A stretch of DNA of 14,805 nt from Brevibacillus sp. (GTDB taxonomy: Bacteria > Bacillota > Bacilli > Brevibacillales > Brevibacillaceae): the NCBI GenBank assembly GCA_029240815.1, contig JARDZO010000132.1, positions 1 through 14,805 of the forward strand. The letters are read 5' to 3'. Below the pieces are notes generated by a model. That model saw nothing but the letters and a program-made list of their open reading frames with translations. It was not told the DNA's origin and searched no databases. The position numbers and the translations under genes are program-made. Positions 13,171 through 14,805 of this stretch are shown piece after piece. Position 1 is the stretch's first letter. Each line of letters opens with the position of its first letter.

Positions 13171-14178
13171 CTATCGTCTTAAATTGTAGACCTTGATCGC
13201 CGTTTCACTGAAAATCATGTTCTTTTCTTTTTCGCTCAGCCATTCGATGCTCTCAATGACAGGCTTGGTGTTGTCCATGTACATCCCGGTATTCGGATTG
13301 ATGGCAGAACCTGTCCCAGGGTTTTCTGTCCCAAACATGCAACGATCGACTCCTACCGTTTTGAACAATAGCTCTAACGAATCTTTTGTGTACAGGCAAG
13401 TGTCAAAATACAGCTTGCGGATGCTCTCTTCAAACGGCTCTGCATTCGTGCGGTAGCGTCCTGCCATGAAACGGCCGATCTGATAAGGAACAGCGCCGCC
13501 AGCATGCGAGATGACAATTTTTAATGTTGGGAAAACTTCGAATACTTTTGAGTTTAAGAGAGAAATGACAGCGATCGTTTCTTCGTTGATGAAGTGCAAG
13601 CTGTAGCTTTCCCGATGCGATTGGCAGCTCGCGGAGTGAATCAGGATCGGTACATCCAGTTCAACTGCCTTTTCATAAATGGGGTACCAGTATTCATCAC
13701 CCAGACCTGGCGGCGGTGTTCCTACTCCTTCATTTGGATCCGGGTTGAGCATGATACCGACAAAGCCCAATTCCTTAATGCAACGCTCCATCTCTGGAAT
13801 CGCATTTTTCGGACTGACATCAGCATTTTGCGGCAATCCTGCAATTCCCAAAAAGCGATTCGGGAACAATTTACATACACGAGCAATTAGGTTATTCGCC
13901 TCTTCGGTGTACCAGTGGACGATCTTTTCCGGCTTGGCAGAATGCATCGCATGAAAAGGTCGCGGGGAGACGAACTGGATATCGGTCCCTACTTCATTCA
14001 AGAGCTCGATGTGCGTCTTCTTTTCGCCTTGGCGACTACCCCAAACCGCGTTCATCAGTTTTTCATCACTAACATTTACCTTGCCTCTGCCATGTGCGCC
14101 TCGGCTCGCCATGAGTGATGCCTGATATGCATAAAGCTCTGGTGGAGCAACTACGTGACCGTGAATATCGATAATCAT
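13171..14178 (-). CDS. ligJ: 4-oxalomesaconate hydratase, LigJ type (amidohydrolase superfamily)
   Basis: 335 aa, close to LigJ length (about 340). The ATG has AGGAGG nine bases upstream. It opens MIIDIHGHVVAPPELYAYQA, as LigJ opens MIIDCHGHV, and carries YWYPIYEKA, ESYSLHFINEETI, VISHAGGAVPYQIGRF, KLYFDTCLYT and FGTENPGTGSAINP, which I recognise as near-identical blocks in LigJ. Zinc ligands of LigJ correspond to His6, His8, His181 and Glu285; His225 in SHAGG is a further conserved active-site residue. The enzyme adds water to 4-oxalomesaconate to give 4-carboxy-4-hydroxy-2-oxoadipate in the cytoplasm, the step between ring cleavage and the LigK-type aldolase. It is the first gene after a LysR-type regulator and LysR box, and is co-transcribed with the dioxygenase. 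Related decarboxylases (ACMSD type) share the fold but lack these LigJ-specific blocks. Confidence 0.9.
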   Translation of the reverse strand: MIIDIHGHVVAPPELYAYQASLMASRGAHGRGKVNVSDEKLMNAVWGSRQGEKKTHIELLNEVGTDIQFVSPRPFHAMHSAKPEKIVHWYTEEANNLIARVCKLFPNRFLGIAGLPQNADVSPKNAIPEMERCIKELGFVGIMLNPDPNEGVGTPPPGLGDEYWYPIYEKAVELDVPILIHSASCQSHRESYSLHFINEETIAVISLLNSKVFEVFPTLKIVISHAGGAVPYQIGRFMAGRYRTNAEPFEESIRKLYFDTCLYTKDSLELLFKTVGVDRCMFGTENPGTGSAINPNTGMYMDNTKPVIESIEWLSEKEKNMIFSETAIKVYNLRR

Positions 14179-14261
14179 GCTCTCCTTACCTCCTACAATC
14201 TTTATACTTCAAAGCTACCGGATAAAAGGAGAACCGTCCAATTGCTAGTTTAGATATAGCC

Positions 14262-14276
14262 ATCGAGGTTATCGAT
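14262..14276. promoter_or_regulatory. LysR-type T-N11-A box upstream of the hydratase gene
   Basis: ATCGA-GGTTA-TCGAT is a perfect 5-bp inverted repeat containing T-N11-A (14263 and 14275). It sits eight bases past the stop of the LysR-type gene and about 85 bases before the hydratase ATG. A TATAAA at 14206-14201 on the minus strand could be the -10, with a poor -35, as expected for an activated promoter. Confidence 0.5.
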
Positions 14277-14283
14277 ATTTCGG

Positions 14284-14805
14284 TCAAGCGTTCGCAAACA
14301 GCATCTTGCAAGGAAGCTGCAGACTTTGAATCGTGGACTCCACCGTTTCTTTGATGACCTGCAGCAGATGCGGGTCCATTTCATTGTGCTGACAGGCCAA
14401 GTACGTGATAAAGGAACGGACAGGCTGAGCTACGGGCACTTCGGTTAATTCATGACTCTCAAGGTCACTTTTCACAACGAGCCGTGGGAAAAAAGTAATC
14501 ATGTCGGTCTTCTTGAGCATTTCTTTTATCCCTGGAATACTGTTGATTTCCACAAACTCATCTCGCTTAACCAAATGGTTTTCCATAATCTGTGACATAT
14601 GTTTGGATATGGATGTTTTTTGACCCATAAACAAAATTTGATAGTGCTGTAGATCGGAAAAAGAAACCGTCGGGAGCAAAGTGAGCGGGTGTCCTGGTCT
14701 TGTGACAAGAACAAAGTCGTCTTCGTACAACGGAATCATGGTGACTGGATTCTCCTCGCTGAAAACACTCGGATCATTCATATTGTTGATAAATGCCATG
14801 TGAAT
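14284..14805 (-). CDS. LysR-type transcriptional regulator, C-terminal effector domain (partial)
   Basis: 173 codons are visible; the frame is open to the window edge, so the DNA-binding domain lies outside. The visible part has the LysR substrate-binding pattern: LAFI-like opening (IHMAFINNM), a Glu-rich loop, DDFVLVTRPGHPLTLLPTVS, then LQHYQILFMGQKTSISKHMS, INSIPGIKEMLKKTDMITFF and ELTEVPVAQPVRSFITYLAC. The last of these includes the usual hydrophobic strand before the C-terminal helices. It lies directly upstream of the hydratase-dioxygenase genes on the same strand, with a T-N11-A palindrome between them, so it is the probable activator of aromatic acid catabolism. The effector is likely the aromatic substrate or its ring-cleavage product. 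Confidence 0.88.
   Translation of the reverse strand: MHMAFINNMNDPSVFSEENPVTMIPLYEDDFVLVTRPGHPLTLLPTVSFSDLQHYQILFMGQKTSISKHMSQIMENHLVKRDEFVEINSIPGIKEMLKKTDMITFFPRLVVKSDLESHELTEVPVAQPVRSFITYLACQHNEMDPHLLQVIKETVESTIQSLQLPCKMLFANA

Noticed and set aside
1..14805. CRISPR arrays, tRNA or rRNA genes, phage genes
   Set aside because: I saw no regularly spaced direct repeats, no tRNA-like cloverleaf or rRNA segments, and no phage structural proteins when reading both strands.

Overview
The window looks like chromosomal DNA from a Gram-positive bacterium of the order Bacillales, possibly Brevibacillus or Paenibacillus. The reasons are strong purine-rich Shine-Dalgarno sites, frequent TTG and GTG starts, a YkkC/YkkD-type drug-exporter pair, IS3-type transposon scars and a full-consensus CcpA (cre) site. 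The genus is a guess from gene style, not from a marker gene.

Right half (about 6250-14805, almost all minus strand): a catabolic island for a trihydroxylated or similar aromatic acid. In transcription order it holds the effector domain of a LysR-type regulator cut by the window edge, a LigJ-type 4-oxalomesaconate hydratase, a LigB-type extradiol ring-cleavage dioxygenase, a rho-independent terminator, a cre-marked promoter region, an Fbp-type ABC ATPase, a fused double-domain permease, three successive RraA/LigK-family aldolase paralogs, a hairpin, and a GntR/FCD regulator with its own promoter and palindromic operator. Dioxygenase, hydratase and aldolase make the shortest known route from gallate to pyruvate plus oxaloacetate: ring opening to 4-oxalomesaconate, hydration, then aldol cleavage. 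The LigC and LigI steps needed for protocatechuate 4,5-cleavage are not in the window, so gallate or a close analogue is the best substrate guess.

Left half (1-6250): a mosaic of housekeeping-type and damaged genes. There is the first few codons of a probable DNA alkylation repair protein, a membrane-anchored protein with two DJ-1/PfpI-like domains preceded by a short leader ORF, a decayed IS3 transposase, a LysR regulator divergent from a YkkC/YkkD-like SMR pair, a truncated IS3 left end whose orfA ribosome site is buried in a hairpin, a small coiled-coil protein, a small membrane-protein gene broken by one TGA, a membrane-anchored conserved hypothetical protein, and a very small possible membrane protein.

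The chief points of interest are the compact gallate-like pathway in a Gram-positive host with three tandem aldolase paralogs, its pairing with a ferric-type importer that lacks a visible binding protein, and the layered control sites (LysR box, cre, GntR palindrome).
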